Source: Paenibacillus sp. USDA918EY (GTDB lineage Bacteria > Bacillota > Bacilli > Paenibacillales > Paenibacillaceae). From it: 64,000 nucleotides of DNA. Of the stretch, positions 9,130-17,238 are shown piece after piece. The notes below the pieces were generated by a model. It was given only the letters and a program-made list of their open reading frames with translations, was not told the origin of the DNA and did no database searches. Position 1 is the stretch's first letter. The number at the start of each line of letters is the position of its first letter. A program made the position numbers and the translations under genes. Where the stretch lies: assembly GCF_009870825.1 (NCBI RefSeq), contig NZ_WTWY01000002.1:186001-250000 (forward strand). The letters are read 5' to 3'.

Positions 9130-10227
9130 ATGATAAAAACAAACATGGTCAAACTGGCCGCAATGCTCGTTCTTTCGGCATGCATTGTCGCTTCGCCCAA
9201 GCTTTCCGCCGCTGCGCCAAGCAAATTCACACCCGAGCTCATGCAGCCTAATGTCTCTGTGTTGAAAATTGGCGCAGGCAAAAGCCTTATAAAAAACGAG
9301 AACGAGGTTCAGCTGCTGGACGTTAATCAGGAAACCTTATCGAAACCGCTGGATCTAAACCAAAAAGTGCTGGATGTCCATGTGTTGGCAAAACCAACCA
9401 AAGTGGTCATTTTAACGGAAGGGGCCCCTGGCCGCATCGAAAAGCATGTTTTTAACGAAAACGGCGTCCGGCTGAGCAAATCGGAATACAAAATAAAGGC
9501 TCCGGAACGGGGAAAAGTGAAATGGATGGCTCCGGCTAATGGCGTCAACGAGCGTTTCATGGTTCAGGAAAGCAATCAATTCTCTCTATACACTTCGTCC
9601 GGCAGTCTGGTTGCCAAGTATAACGCACAGCCTAACAACAGCATCTATGAGTATGTGAACGTAGTGGATTGGGATGTTTCGGCTTATCCTTACCTTGCCG
9701 TAAAATATATGGGGCAGCGGACCATGGCGGACGATTACTTCATAAACATCGTGAATCTCTATAGCAAAACCACCACGGAGGTTCCCGGGCTGGAAATCAA
9801 CAGGCAGCTGCGTATAGATCCACAAGGGCGACTAAACGTATGGAACTCCTACAATTATGAAAACATAACTCCCGCCAATGCCGCGCAGCCCGATCCAACA
9901 CAAAAGCAGACTTTTCATTCCTTATACAACATCAGCTCGGGTAAGGCATTAGCCCATCACCAGTCGCTTTTTCAGCAGGTCCCCGGTCAGGCGTCCGGCG
10001 GCTGGGATACGCAACTCGCGGGCGATACCGTTTTTGTTCAGGATCTGGGTACCGGGCTGTGGAGTTTATATCCCACCGACGGTCCTGTCGCCATAGCCGC
10101 GCAGCAGACGGGGCTTGGGAAGGGTGCAAAATTTATCGGTTATGAACCTGAAGCCAAAGCGGCCTTTTTCCTTGTCAAAACGGATGGCTCGGCCGCTCCC
10201 GAGTTAAAAAGGATTCCTATCGAATAG
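9130..10227 (+). CDS. Secreted protein of unknown function
   Basis: A 365-residue protein with a clear signal peptide (KLAAMLVLSACIVASPKLSA, cleavage near residue 30). The mature part has many short hydrophobic/polar alternations (VQLLDVNQETLSKPLDLNQK, KVVILTEGAPGRIEKHVF), which suggests a beta-propeller-like fold such as in WD40/YVTN or quinoprotein-like proteins. I do not recognise a named family, and no catalytic motif was seen. CGGAGG precedes the ATG at good spacing. It is a single-gene unit convergent with the DUF2164 gene. Confidence 0.75.
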   Translation: MIKTNMVKLAAMLVLSACIVASPKLSAAAPSKFTPELMQPNVSVLKIGAGKSLIKNENEVQLLDVNQETLSKPLDLNQKVLDVHVLAKPTKVVILTEGAPGRIEKHVFNENGVRLSKSEYKIKAPERGKVKWMAPANGVNERFMVQESNQFSLYTSSGSLVAKYNAQPNNSIYEYVNVVDWDVSAYPYLAVKYMGQRTMADDYFINIVNLYSKTTTEVPGLEINRQLRIDPQGRLNVWNSYNYENITPANAAQPDPTQKQTFHSLYNISSGKALAHHQSLFQQVPGQASGGWDTQLAGDTVFVQDLGTGLWSLYPTDGPVAIAAQQTGLGKGAKFIGYEPEAKAAFFLVKTDGSAAPELKRIPIE

Positions 10228-10251
10228 CTTTGCTTCGTTAACGGCCCCTCC

Positions 10252-10506
10252 CTACTTTCTCCGGTGAAGGACGGGCTTCTCCAGCACATACAGTTCGTCG
10301 TCGATCTGAGCCATTTTCTCGGCAATCATCGCCCTTGCATCCGTAAGCGCCTGATTGTAAATATACGGCCCCAGCTCGCCGATCATAAAATCGATCAACT
10401 GCTCGGCCGCCAGCTGCCCGATGCTTTCGGAGCGTTCCTCTTCGAAATAGGCCTGTACCTTTTGAGCCATGTTCGTTTTTTGTTCTCTAGAGATTTTGAT
10501 CACCAA
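10252..10506 (-). CDS. DUF2164-family small protein
   Basis: An 84-residue protein (ISREQKTNMAQKVQAYFEEE, then ESIGQLAAEQLIDFMIGELG and YIYNQALTDARAMIAEK) matching the DUF2164 pattern. It is soluble and helical, with no known function. It probably starts at the ATG at 10506. Its 3' end faces the secreted protein gene only about 24 bases away. Confidence 0.8.
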   Translation of the reverse strand: MVIKISREQKTNMAQKVQAYFEEERSESIGQLAAEQLIDFMIGELGPYIYNQALTDARAMIAEKMAQIDDELYVLEKPVLHRRK

Positions 10507-10582
10507 TATCAGCAGCCTCCCATTCAGCCATGTTTAAAGCAGGCATATCCAACTAAATTTTCCTAACCATAATACAAAAAAA

Positions 10583-10610
10583 CAGCGGGATCAAGAGTTT
10601 GATCCCGCTG
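10583..10610 (-). terminator. Rho-independent terminator of the bsdCB operon
   Basis: CAGCGGGATCAA and TTGATCCCGCTG form a 12-base perfect stem with a 4-base loop. On the minus strand it is followed by a T-run (A-run at 10575-10582 on the plus strand). Confidence 0.9.
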
Positions 10611-10631
10611 ACGTTTCGTGCGCCGATGCAC

Positions 10632-11231
10632 CTATGAAAGTCGCTTTACGTGTACTTCCTTGCTTTTTAAAATCCCATTCCAGCGTTTTTCTTCCGCTTC
10701 CGGCAGATGTATGCTGAACTGATCCAGCGTTCGAAATACGATGTGATTGACCAGATCATCTAAAGATTCGGGATGGTTATAAAACGCAGGCATTGGAGGA
10801 AGTATAACGGCTCCCATGCGAGATAAAGCCAACATATTCTCAAGATGAATATCGTTCAGCGGGGTTTCCCGCGCCACCAATACTAACTTTTTGCGTTCTT
10901 TTAATACCACATCTGCTGCGCGGGAAATTAAATGATCACCAAGACCTACACGAATCGAAGCTAATGTTTTCATTGTGCAAGGAGCGATAATCATCCCGTC
11001 AACTCGAAAGGAGCCACTGGAAATCCTGGCACCCAAATCTTTATTTGAATATGAGTAATCGGCTAGCTGTGAAACTTCCTTTGCTGTATAAGGTGTTTCA
11101 TCTTGTATGGTTGCAGCCGCCCATGATGATAAAACCAAATGCGTTTCAATGTTTGTATCTTTAAGAAACTGTAAAAGACGAACACCAAACATGGCTCCCG
11201 TTGCTCCAGTGATTGCTACAATTAACTTCAC
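10632..11231 (-). CDS. bsdB: UbiX-family flavin prenyltransferase (BsdB)
   Basis: A 199-residue protein highly like Bacillus BsdB. Features are VAITGATGAMFGVRLLQFL at the N-terminus, SSGSFRVDGMIIAPCTMKTL, RAADVVLKERKKLVLVARET and LPPMPAFYNHPESLDDLV. The enzyme makes prenylated FMN, the cofactor of UbiD-type decarboxylases such as the neighbouring BsdC. The GTG at 11231 is chosen because AAGGAGG lies 9 bases upstream; the ATG at 11258 would place the ribosome site inside the coding region. It follows bsdC by 43 bases, the reverse of the B. subtilis order bsdB-bsdC-bsdD. Confidence 0.93.
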   Translation of the reverse strand: MKLIVAITGATGAMFGVRLLQFLKDTNIETHLVLSSWAAATIQDETPYTAKEVSQLADYSYSNKDLGARISSGSFRVDGMIIAPCTMKTLASIRVGLGDHLISRAADVVLKERKKLVLVARETPLNDIHLENMLALSRMGAVILPPMPAFYNHPESLDDLVNHIVFRTLDQFSIHLPEAEEKRWNGILKSKEVHVKRLS

Positions 11232-11274
11232 CTTGTTCAACCTCCTTCTTATAAACAAAAGCTCTCTGTCATCA

Positions 11275-12744
11275 TCAAAATCCGTATTTTCCCCAATTCT
11301 TTATGACATGCTTACGCAAGTTCTCGGGATAACTTTTAAATGATGCTTCTATAGGTTGTTTTTCTTTAGGCCAATGGTTTAAAGGCAATAAACAATTATA
11401 AACGGCCTTTGTAGTAACTCCATCGCTCTTTTCTTTTTCATCTAAATAGGCCACAAGAGGCAAGACGTTTTGGCCTGCCATTGCTATTCTTCGATCCGGA
11501 TGATGACGGGTAGCCAAAGCCCATACGACTTGATTGATGTCACTTGGATTAATGTCATCATCTGTAACAATGACTTTCGGCACGTAAGAACCGGCTCTAG
11601 TTGCAAACACGGCTTCTCCGATTCCAAAGGCCAGCCTTTCATTATCCTCTCTTGGATGGCTGCGATCTACGGTGACAACAAGCCAATGTACTGCGGACTC
11701 TAATGGAATAAAGCATTCTTTAATAGGAAATCCTTGTTTTCGCAGCGTATTTTGAATGCTTGCAGCAATAGCAACGCCCCAATTGGTATGATTTTCTTCA
11801 GGCGGAATACCGGCTGCAGTTACCGGCATGATGGGATTATTTCTATGAGTCATCGCCGTCACATGAAAGCGTGGCACTGATTTCTTATGACCAACCCATG
11901 TATACCCGGCATATTCACCCATTGGACCTTCCGGGATCATCTCTTCCAGGGAGGCGGTTCCTTCAATAACAATCTCACTCGTAGCCGGCACTTCTAAATC
12001 ACTCGTCTCGCATTTGACAACATCGATGGGCTCTCCATACCATCCCCCGATCATTTCACCCTCGTTAACATGATCCGGAAGAGGATATCCCGCAATCATA
12101 GCGATGCCGGGATCTACACCTAGGCATAAGGCGAACGGCATCTTTTTACCTATCGCTTTCCATTCCCTGTATATCTTGCCTATATGTTGAGAAGCTATAA
12201 CAACGCCGGCCATTGAACGGGGACCCTCGAGCATTACACGCGAAATAGACCAGTTAACCCATGATCCATCTGGTGTACGCACAATAAGGATACCGTAAGT
12301 ATTGATGTATCGCCCTCCATCTCCAACATGAATAAATGGCACAGGGAGTTTGGTAAGGTCGATTTCATCATTAAACAATTTGTTCTCCTTGCACTCACCG
12401 GTTGTGACTAAGCGAGGAGGAATGGGATTAACGTCGGGAAGATGCGACCAGGCTTCGACAAGCTCAGGGGCGGGAGTGTTTATGGGCAACCCCAGGGAGA
12501 GAGCTACACGTATATATGGGTGTTCCTTATTTGGGCTCATTCCTACAGGCGCTCCTAACACTTCAAATCCTGGTGTACTGTCTTTAATGCTTTTAAACAG
12601 CGGTGCCGGAGCAGGCAATTCATAAGCACGTCGAATGATGGCACTCATTTCTAAGTTCCAATCCACCTCTTGATGAATAGAAACGATTTCGTTATGTTCT
12701 TTTAAAATTTCTACATATTCACGAAAACTTTTTAATGGCTTCAT
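11275..12744 (-). CDS. bsdC: UbiD-family phenolic acid (non-oxidative) decarboxylase (BsdC)
   Basis: A 489-residue protein of BsdC/UbiD type, which decarboxylates hydroxyaryl acids such as 4-hydroxybenzoate or vanillate using prenyl-FMN and a divalent metal. Visible family blocks are NWSISRVMLEGPRSMAGVV (with the cofactor/metal-binding arginine region), IPEGPMGEYAGYTW (with the catalytic glutamates) and AHWLVVTVDRSHPREDNERL-type sequence. The start ATG at 12744 has AAGGAGGG about 9 bases upstream; a TTG two codons earlier is too close to it. It is divergent from a LysR gene and followed by bsdB. The small partner bsdD is not present next to it. Confidence 0.92.
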   Translation of the reverse strand: MKPLKSFREYVEILKEHNEIVSIHQEVDWNLEMSAIIRRAYELPAPAPLFKSIKDSTPGFEVLGAPVGMSPNKEHPYIRVALSLGLPINTPAPELVEAWSHLPDVNPIPPRLVTTGECKENKLFNDEIDLTKLPVPFIHVGDGGRYINTYGILIVRTPDGSWVNWSISRVMLEGPRSMAGVVIASQHIGKIYREWKAIGKKMPFALCLGVDPGIAMIAGYPLPDHVNEGEMIGGWYGEPIDVVKCETSDLEVPATSEIVIEGTASLEEMIPEGPMGEYAGYTWVGHKKSVPRFHVTAMTHRNNPIMPVTAAGIPPEENHTNWGVAIAASIQNTLRKQGFPIKECFIPLESAVHWLVVTVDRSHPREDNERLAFGIGEAVFATRAGSYVPKVIVTDDDINPSDINQVVWALATRHHPDRRIAMAGQNVLPLVAYLDEKEKSDGVTTKAVYNCLLPLNHWPKEKQPIEASFKSYPENLRKHVIKNWGKYGF

Positions 12745-12877
12745 ATCCAATGCCCTCCTTAAAAATCACCTTTTGTCTTATATATTTATATTAATTTCAT
12801 GCATAAATATCTGTAAAATATATATAATAGTAGGTATACATACGAAAAATATATGATAGATAAAGGACGCTGAAATC
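12745..12877. promoter_or_regulatory. Divergent bsdC/LysR promoter region
   Basis: This is a 133-base, very AT-rich spacer between divergent genes, the usual place for LysR-type binding. An inverted repeat TATTTAT...ATAAATA brackets ATTAATTTCATGC, and T-N11-A-type spacings occur, but the base composition makes chance matches likely. A LysR operator here follows from known BsdA control of bsdBCD; the exact site is a guess. Confidence 0.4.
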
Positions 12878-13777
12878 TTGGACTTAAAGAAACTCATTTA
12901 CTTTGTAACCATTGTAGAAGAAGGGCAAATTACGCGTGCAGCTAATCGCTTACACATGGGTCAGCCCCCTTTAAGCATGCAATTAAAAGGATTAGAAGAT
13001 GAGCTCGGAGTCATACTCATAGAGCGCAATAATAAAAAATTCGAATTAACCCCCGCCGGACAGACGTTTTATAAGAGAGCGAAAGAGGTTTTAAATTCAA
13101 TTGATGGAATGGTTACAGAAGTAAAGGAACAACAGGATGGAAAAAGAGGGAAACTTTCAATAGGCACCGTCATGTCCTGCGTACCCTACCTTCCACCGCT
13201 TTTGAAGATCTTTAAGGAGAAGTATCCTCTGATCTCGTTTCAGCTTTGGGAGGAAGATTCACGAAGAATTGAAGAGCTTTTACAAAATAAAGACATTGAA
13301 TTGGGCATTGTAAGATTGCCATTGCAATCTAAAGAAATGACCGAAATGAGGAACCTTTCAATCCACCCTATCCAATCCGAACCTCTTGTCGCTCTTCAAC
13401 CTTCTAACGGCACTTTTTTCAAGGGAAAAACGATATCGATAAAAGAATTAGAAAACCAGCCTCTTTTAGTTTTGCACGGCCAAGGCGATTATAATGTTTT
13501 TCACAGGTTTGTTGAGACATGCAACAGCTTTGGGTTTAATCCAAAAATCATTTGTGAAAGCCCTGATGTGACAACCTTGATGACTTTAGCGGATTCAGGA
13601 CTAGGCATTGCCATCGTTCCTAAAATCGCTTTGCAGATCAAAATGCATAACAACTTATCTTTTGCTGAAATCATACCGAACATAAACTCTGAAACGGCCC
13701 TCATATGGATAGAGCATCGATATTTATCCAAAGCAGCACAAAATTTCAAGGACATTCTGATCAAACATTTAAAGTAA
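12878..13777 (+). CDS. LysR-family transcriptional regulator (BsdA-like)
   Basis: A 299-residue LysR protein. The N-terminal winged helix is LIYFVTIVEEGQITRAANRL, then GQPPLSMQLKGLEDELGVIL and FELTPAGQTFYKRAKEV. The effector domain covers about residues 90-295, with DSGLGIAIVPKIA. It starts at a TTG with AAAGGA upstream. It is divergent from bsdC; in B. subtilis the LysR protein BsdA activates bsdBCD in response to salicylate and related acids, so this is the likely regulator. Effector identity is inference. Confidence 0.88.
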   Translation: MDLKKLIYFVTIVEEGQITRAANRLHMGQPPLSMQLKGLEDELGVILIERNNKKFELTPAGQTFYKRAKEVLNSIDGMVTEVKEQQDGKRGKLSIGTVMSCVPYLPPLLKIFKEKYPLISFQLWEEDSRRIEELLQNKDIELGIVRLPLQSKEMTEMRNLSIHPIQSEPLVALQPSNGTFFKGKTISIKELENQPLLVLHGQGDYNVFHRFVETCNSFGFNPKIICESPDVTTLMTLADSGLGIAIVPKIALQIKMHNNLSFAEIIPNINSETALIWIEHRYLSKAAQNFKDILIKHLK

Positions 13778-13853
13778 AGGATATTTCACCCAAAAGGTCT
13801 TGTTTTTTCATTCCTGCCTCCAAGTTTTTTTGGATTTCCTGTATGATGATGCT

Positions 13854-15029
13854 ATGAAAAAAATATTATCTTTCATGGATTGGGGTATATTCGCTCTCCG
13901 TTTATACCATTATATTTTGCTGTTGTCCCGGGTTCTGGCAGGAAGCGAGTTTTCGAACCGGACGTTACTGAACGTGATCTGGCTGAGCATAGCCCTTGTC
14001 GCCCCTTTGCTGTTCTGGTTTCCTGGGCGCCGGATGAACAAAGTCTGGTTTTGCATATTGGAGCTATTGCTTGGCGGTTCTTATTATGTGAATTCTGTCA
14101 TTCATCCGGATCTGACTTCAAAAGCGGACTATTTGCTGCCGAGTCTTACCATCGGGTACTTATTGACGAAGCAATCCCTTTGGATCATTCCCTTACTTGT
14201 TTTCATTCCTTTTTCCTTTCAGTCTTCCCTAAGAATGTCTTGGGAGCATGCCCTAAGCATCGGAACAGACAATCTGCTGTTCTGCTTCATCGGCATGTGG
14301 GCAAGCTCCGTAGCCAATGCGTATGATCAGAAGAATAAACTGGTAGCCGAAGTGGAACATCAAAATAAGCTCTTAACTCACTACTCGGCCGAGATCGAGA
14401 AAATGACTTTGCTTGAAGAACGCAACCGCATGTCCAAGGAGCTTCATGATACATTGGGGCATTCCTTCATCTCACTCATCCTGAGCCTTGACGCTACTAT
14501 TGCCCTTATGGATAGCAAGCCTGCCGAGGCCAAAGAACGGTTAATTCGCTTAAGAGCATTGGCTGAGAAAAATCTGGACGATATGAGAAACATCGTACAC
14601 GAGATGGGCGAAGAAGAGGAATCCAGCCTGATCCGACAGGTCGAATCCCTTGCGGCCCGTTTCCGGGAGCACACGGGTACGGCCCTGACTTTGAGTCTGC
14701 CGGGAACAGAGCGGTCCATCCGTTTTGAAGTACGGCAAACGATCCTTCGGGTCATCCAGGAATCCTTCACGAATGCACTAAAACATGGAAAGGCAACTCG
14801 GCTGCATGTGGAGCTTGGATTTTCTGAGAGCCATCTGCAACTGTCCGTTCAAAATAACGGCAAGCCAATCGACAAGCTGAATTACGGCTTCGGCTTGACC
14901 ACGATGAAACATCGGGTTGAGCGGTTGGGAGGCAGCTTGCACCTGTCATCCGGGGAAGGAACTCCGGTGATCACCGAAGTCAGATGCGAAATCCCGCTGA
15001 AAGGAGTGATACCGCATGGAGAAGATTAA
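13854..15029 (+). CDS. Membrane sensor histidine kinase, NarL/DesK class (HisKA_3)
   Basis: A 391-residue kinase. The N-terminal ~150 residues contain several membrane helices (for example YHYILLLSRVLAG, VIWLSIALVAPLLFWF, LWIIPLLVFIPFSF). A coiled linker follows, then the dimerisation box ERNRMSKELHDTLGHS with phospho-acceptor His198, and an ATPase domain with ESFTNALKHGKA and YGFGLTTMKHRVERLGG. The frame stays open back to 13800, but ATG 13854 (MKKILSFMDWG) is the first good start; no strong ribosome site is visible. It overlaps the response regulator by 14 bases, so the two are a pair. The signal is unknown. Confidence 0.88.
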   Translation: MKKILSFMDWGIFALRLYHYILLLSRVLAGSEFSNRTLLNVIWLSIALVAPLLFWFPGRRMNKVWFCILELLLGGSYYVNSVIHPDLTSKADYLLPSLTIGYLLTKQSLWIIPLLVFIPFSFQSSLRMSWEHALSIGTDNLLFCFIGMWASSVANAYDQKNKLVAEVEHQNKLLTHYSAEIEKMTLLEERNRMSKELHDTLGHSFISLILSLDATIALMDSKPAEAKERLIRLRALAEKNLDDMRNIVHEMGEEEESSLIRQVESLAARFREHTGTALTLSLPGTERSIRFEVRQTILRVIQESFTNALKHGKATRLHVELGFSESHLQLSVQNNGKPIDKLNYGFGLTTMKHRVERLGGSLHLSSGEGTPVITEVRCEIPLKGVIPHGED

Positions 15030-15660
15030 AGTGCTGCTTGCTGATGATCAAAAGTTAATTCTCGAGAGCTTGCATATCGTGCTGTCCATGGAACCGGATT
15101 TGGAAATTGTCGGTTTAGCCAGGAATGGAGAAGAAGCCATAAAAAGCTGCGAGCAGTTTATGCCGGATATGGTGTTGATGGATGTCAACATGCCAGTCAT
15201 GGACGGCGTCGCCGCAACAGCCCGGATTAAGGAGCGAATGCCTGCAACCAAAATCATCATGCTGACCTCCTATAAGGAAGTAGAATATGTGTTAGCGGCG
15301 TTAAGCCATGGAGCGGAAGGTTATCTGCTCAAAGCCATTCACCCGAGAGATCTGGCTGCAGGCATACGGGTGGTTCAGGCGGGAGGGACTTTAATTTCGC
15401 AGGAAATGGCGAGCAAAATGATCAAGAGCATGAACAGTACCACCCCTGCGAAAAATAATGAATTCGGGCTCACTGCCCGTGAAATCGAAGTGCTGCATAA
15501 GCTGGCTGCCGGCCTGCGTAATCAAGAAATCGCCGAGGTCTTGTTTCTTAGCGAAGGGACGGTTAAAAATTACATCTCATCGATTTATTCTAAACTTAAT
15601 GTGAAAGGAAGGCGGGAGGCCGCCCGTAAAGCCCGGGATTCGGGAATGATGGATCGTTAA
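15016..15660 (+). CDS. NarL/FixJ-family response regulator
   Basis: A 214-residue protein. The receiver domain (1-120) has Asp10-Asp11, the phosphorylation site Asp56 in VLMDVNMPVMDG, and the conserved Thr/Lys blocks IIMLTSY and YLLKAIHP. The C-terminal LuxR-type helix-turn-helix is LTAREIEVLHKLAAGLRNQE followed by LSEGTVKNYISSIYSKL. It is translationally coupled to the kinase gene. A likely target is the CPBP protease gene directly downstream. Confidence 0.92.
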   Translation: MEKIKVLLADDQKLILESLHIVLSMEPDLEIVGLARNGEEAIKSCEQFMPDMVLMDVNMPVMDGVAATARIKERMPATKIIMLTSYKEVEYVLAALSHGAEGYLLKAIHPRDLAAGIRVVQAGGTLISQEMASKMIKSMNSTTPAKNNEFGLTAREIEVLHKLAAGLRNQEIAEVLFLSEGTVKNYISSIYSKLNVKGRREAARKARDSGMMDR

Positions 15661-15687
15661 AATTGATGACCAAAGCGCACTGCCTCT

Positions 15688-15715
15688 TTATGACTTTTTG
15701 AGCCTATACTCATAA
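15688..15715 (+). promoter_or_regulatory. Candidate response-regulator operator over a TATACT -10
   Basis: TTATGA (15688-15693) and TCATAA (15710-15715) are inverted 6-base arms around TATACT (15705-15710), 30 bases before the CPBP gene. No good -35 is present, which suits an activator-dependent promoter. The pattern is short and could be chance. Confidence 0.3.
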
Positions 15716-15744
15716 CATCAAACAACAGAAGAGGCGATATAAGC

Positions 15745-16638
15745 ATGAAGAAAAAAATGTCCGGAAATAAAGAGCTTCTGCAGAATGGCAGGAAGTTCAG
15801 TGCTTGGAGTTCGTTTTGGCGCTTTCCCATCGTCTGGATGATTGTGGGGGCTATCGGGATTGTTCTCATCGATACGTTATTCCGGCAGCTGACAGAGCGA
15901 TTAGAGGGGATAGTCCCCCTTATATTTACACTAGTGATGGGATTTCTGGCCATGTTGGTCTATAAGCTCACGCTGACATACCTGGCCCGGCGGTCTACTC
16001 CAGAGATATCCAGACGGCGCGCAGGGATCGAAACGGTTCTAGGCGTACTAACCGGGGCGATTTTTATCACAGCGTCCGCTTTTATTATTATGGCTCTGGG
16101 AGGGTACTCCTTCCAGTGGGCAGGTTCCGGGAATACGAGTTTTGTTCTAATATCCACTATTCAGACAGCTTTAGGAGCAGCCATTGTCGAGGAGCTTATC
16201 TTTCGTGGACTTATGTTTCAAGCTATTGATCAATTTGGGGGAAAACCGCTCGCACTTGCTGTGACCTCTCTATTCTTTGGAGTTGCCCATCTTGGAAATA
16301 CAGGGGCAACATTATGGAGCGCGTTCGCCATCGTCCTGGAAGCAGGCGTTCTGCTCGGAGCCGCTTTCTTGTGGCGACGGAGCTTGTGGTTCACCATGGG
16401 ACTGCATTTTGCTTGGAATGCCATGGAAGGCTTGCTTGGCATTCCTGTTTCCGGACACGTTGCTGCCGGTCTATTTACTGTAAAAGTGAACGGTGACGCA
16501 CTTCTCACAGGTGGCGGCTTTGGGCTTGAGGGCTCTATTGTTCCGGTTATAGTCAGCCTTCTGATCTCTATCCCTATGTTATTTGCGACTGCAAGGAAGC
16601 GAAGGGTTGAAGCTGCGAACCTTCCTGTATCAAAGTGA
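15745..16638 (+). CDS. CPBP-family intramembrane metalloprotease
   Basis: A 297-residue polytopic membrane protein with the CPBP (Abi) motifs: EELIFRGLMFQ (EExxxR), FFGVAHLGN (FxxxH) and LHFAWNAMEG (HxxxN). Such proteins cleave membrane substrates or prenyl-type chains and appear in stress responses and bacteriocin immunity. It begins 84 bases after the response regulator gene on the same strand. Its TGA stop lies in the same frame as, and only about 15 bases before, a transposase fragment. The natural C-terminus may therefore have been altered by an insertion; the three motifs are intact. Confidence 0.88.
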   Translation: MKKKMSGNKELLQNGRKFSAWSSFWRFPIVWMIVGAIGIVLIDTLFRQLTERLEGIVPLIFTLVMGFLAMLVYKLTLTYLARRSTPEISRRRAGIETVLGVLTGAIFITASAFIIMALGGYSFQWAGSGNTSFVLISTIQTALGAAIVEELIFRGLMFQAIDQFGGKPLALAVTSLFFGVAHLGNTGATLWSAFAIVLEAGVLLGAAFLWRRSLWFTMGLHFAWNAMEGLLGIPVSGHVAAGLFTVKVNGDALLTGGGFGLEGSIVPVIVSLLISIPMLFATARKRRVEAANLPVSK

Positions 16639-17141
16639 ACGGCAGACCCGAAGCCAAATGAGAAGTGGGTTACGGATATTACAGAGTTTAAATTATTTGG
16701 AGAAAAGCTGTATTTATCTCCAATGCTAGATCTTTATAATGGCGAAATTATTGCGTATACGATCGGTTCAAGACCGGTCTACTCGCTTGTTTCGACGATG
16801 TTGGATCAAGCATTTAAGCGATTAACGGATGAAGATAAGCCCCTATTCATTCTGACCAAGGTTGGCACTATCAGATGAAACAGTATTGTCATGCCCTCAA
16901 AGAACGTGGCATCAAGCAAAGTATGTCTCGAAAAGGTAACGGCTACGACAACGCCGTCATGGAGAACTTCTTTGGCATCATGAAATCTGAATTCCTGTAT
17001 TTAAAGGAATTTGAAAGTATCGAACATTTTAAAATAGAGCTTTCAAAATACATCGATTATTACAACAACAAGCGAATTAAGGCAAAACTAAAAGGCATGA
17101 GTCCGGTACAGTACCGAACTCATGCCCAACAAGTTGCCTAA
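16639..17141 (+). pseudogene. IS3-family (IS150 group) transposase OrfB, truncated and frameshifted
   Basis: From about 16654 the plus strand encodes [18 protein letters not shown] and [16 protein letters not shown], the start of the DDE catalytic domain. The frame then shifts by one base near 16845-16850. The next frame carries HSDQGWHYQ and continues to the stop at 17141 with SMSRKGNGYDNAVMENFFG (third catalytic residue), YIDYYNNKRIKAKLKG and SPVQYR. All three DDE residues can be found but not in one frame, and the N-terminal helix-turn-helix half and OrfA are missing. It is inactive by itself. Confidence 0.9.
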
Positions 17142-17151
17142 AGATATAATC

Positions 17152-17171
17152 TGTCCAACTTTATGGGGTCA
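17152..17171 (+). repeat. Right terminal inverted repeat of the IS3-family remnant
   Basis: TGTCCAACTTTATGGGGTCA follows the transposase stop by 10 bases. Its complement, TGACCCC...AAGTTGGACA, is the usual outer end of this IS group. No left end was found upstream. Confidence 0.7.
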
Positions 17172-17238
17172 CTTCAATCAGCTGTTGTTGTTTATTGTGT
17201 AGTAACGGGAAATCCACCGGTTCGGATCTTGATGAATT

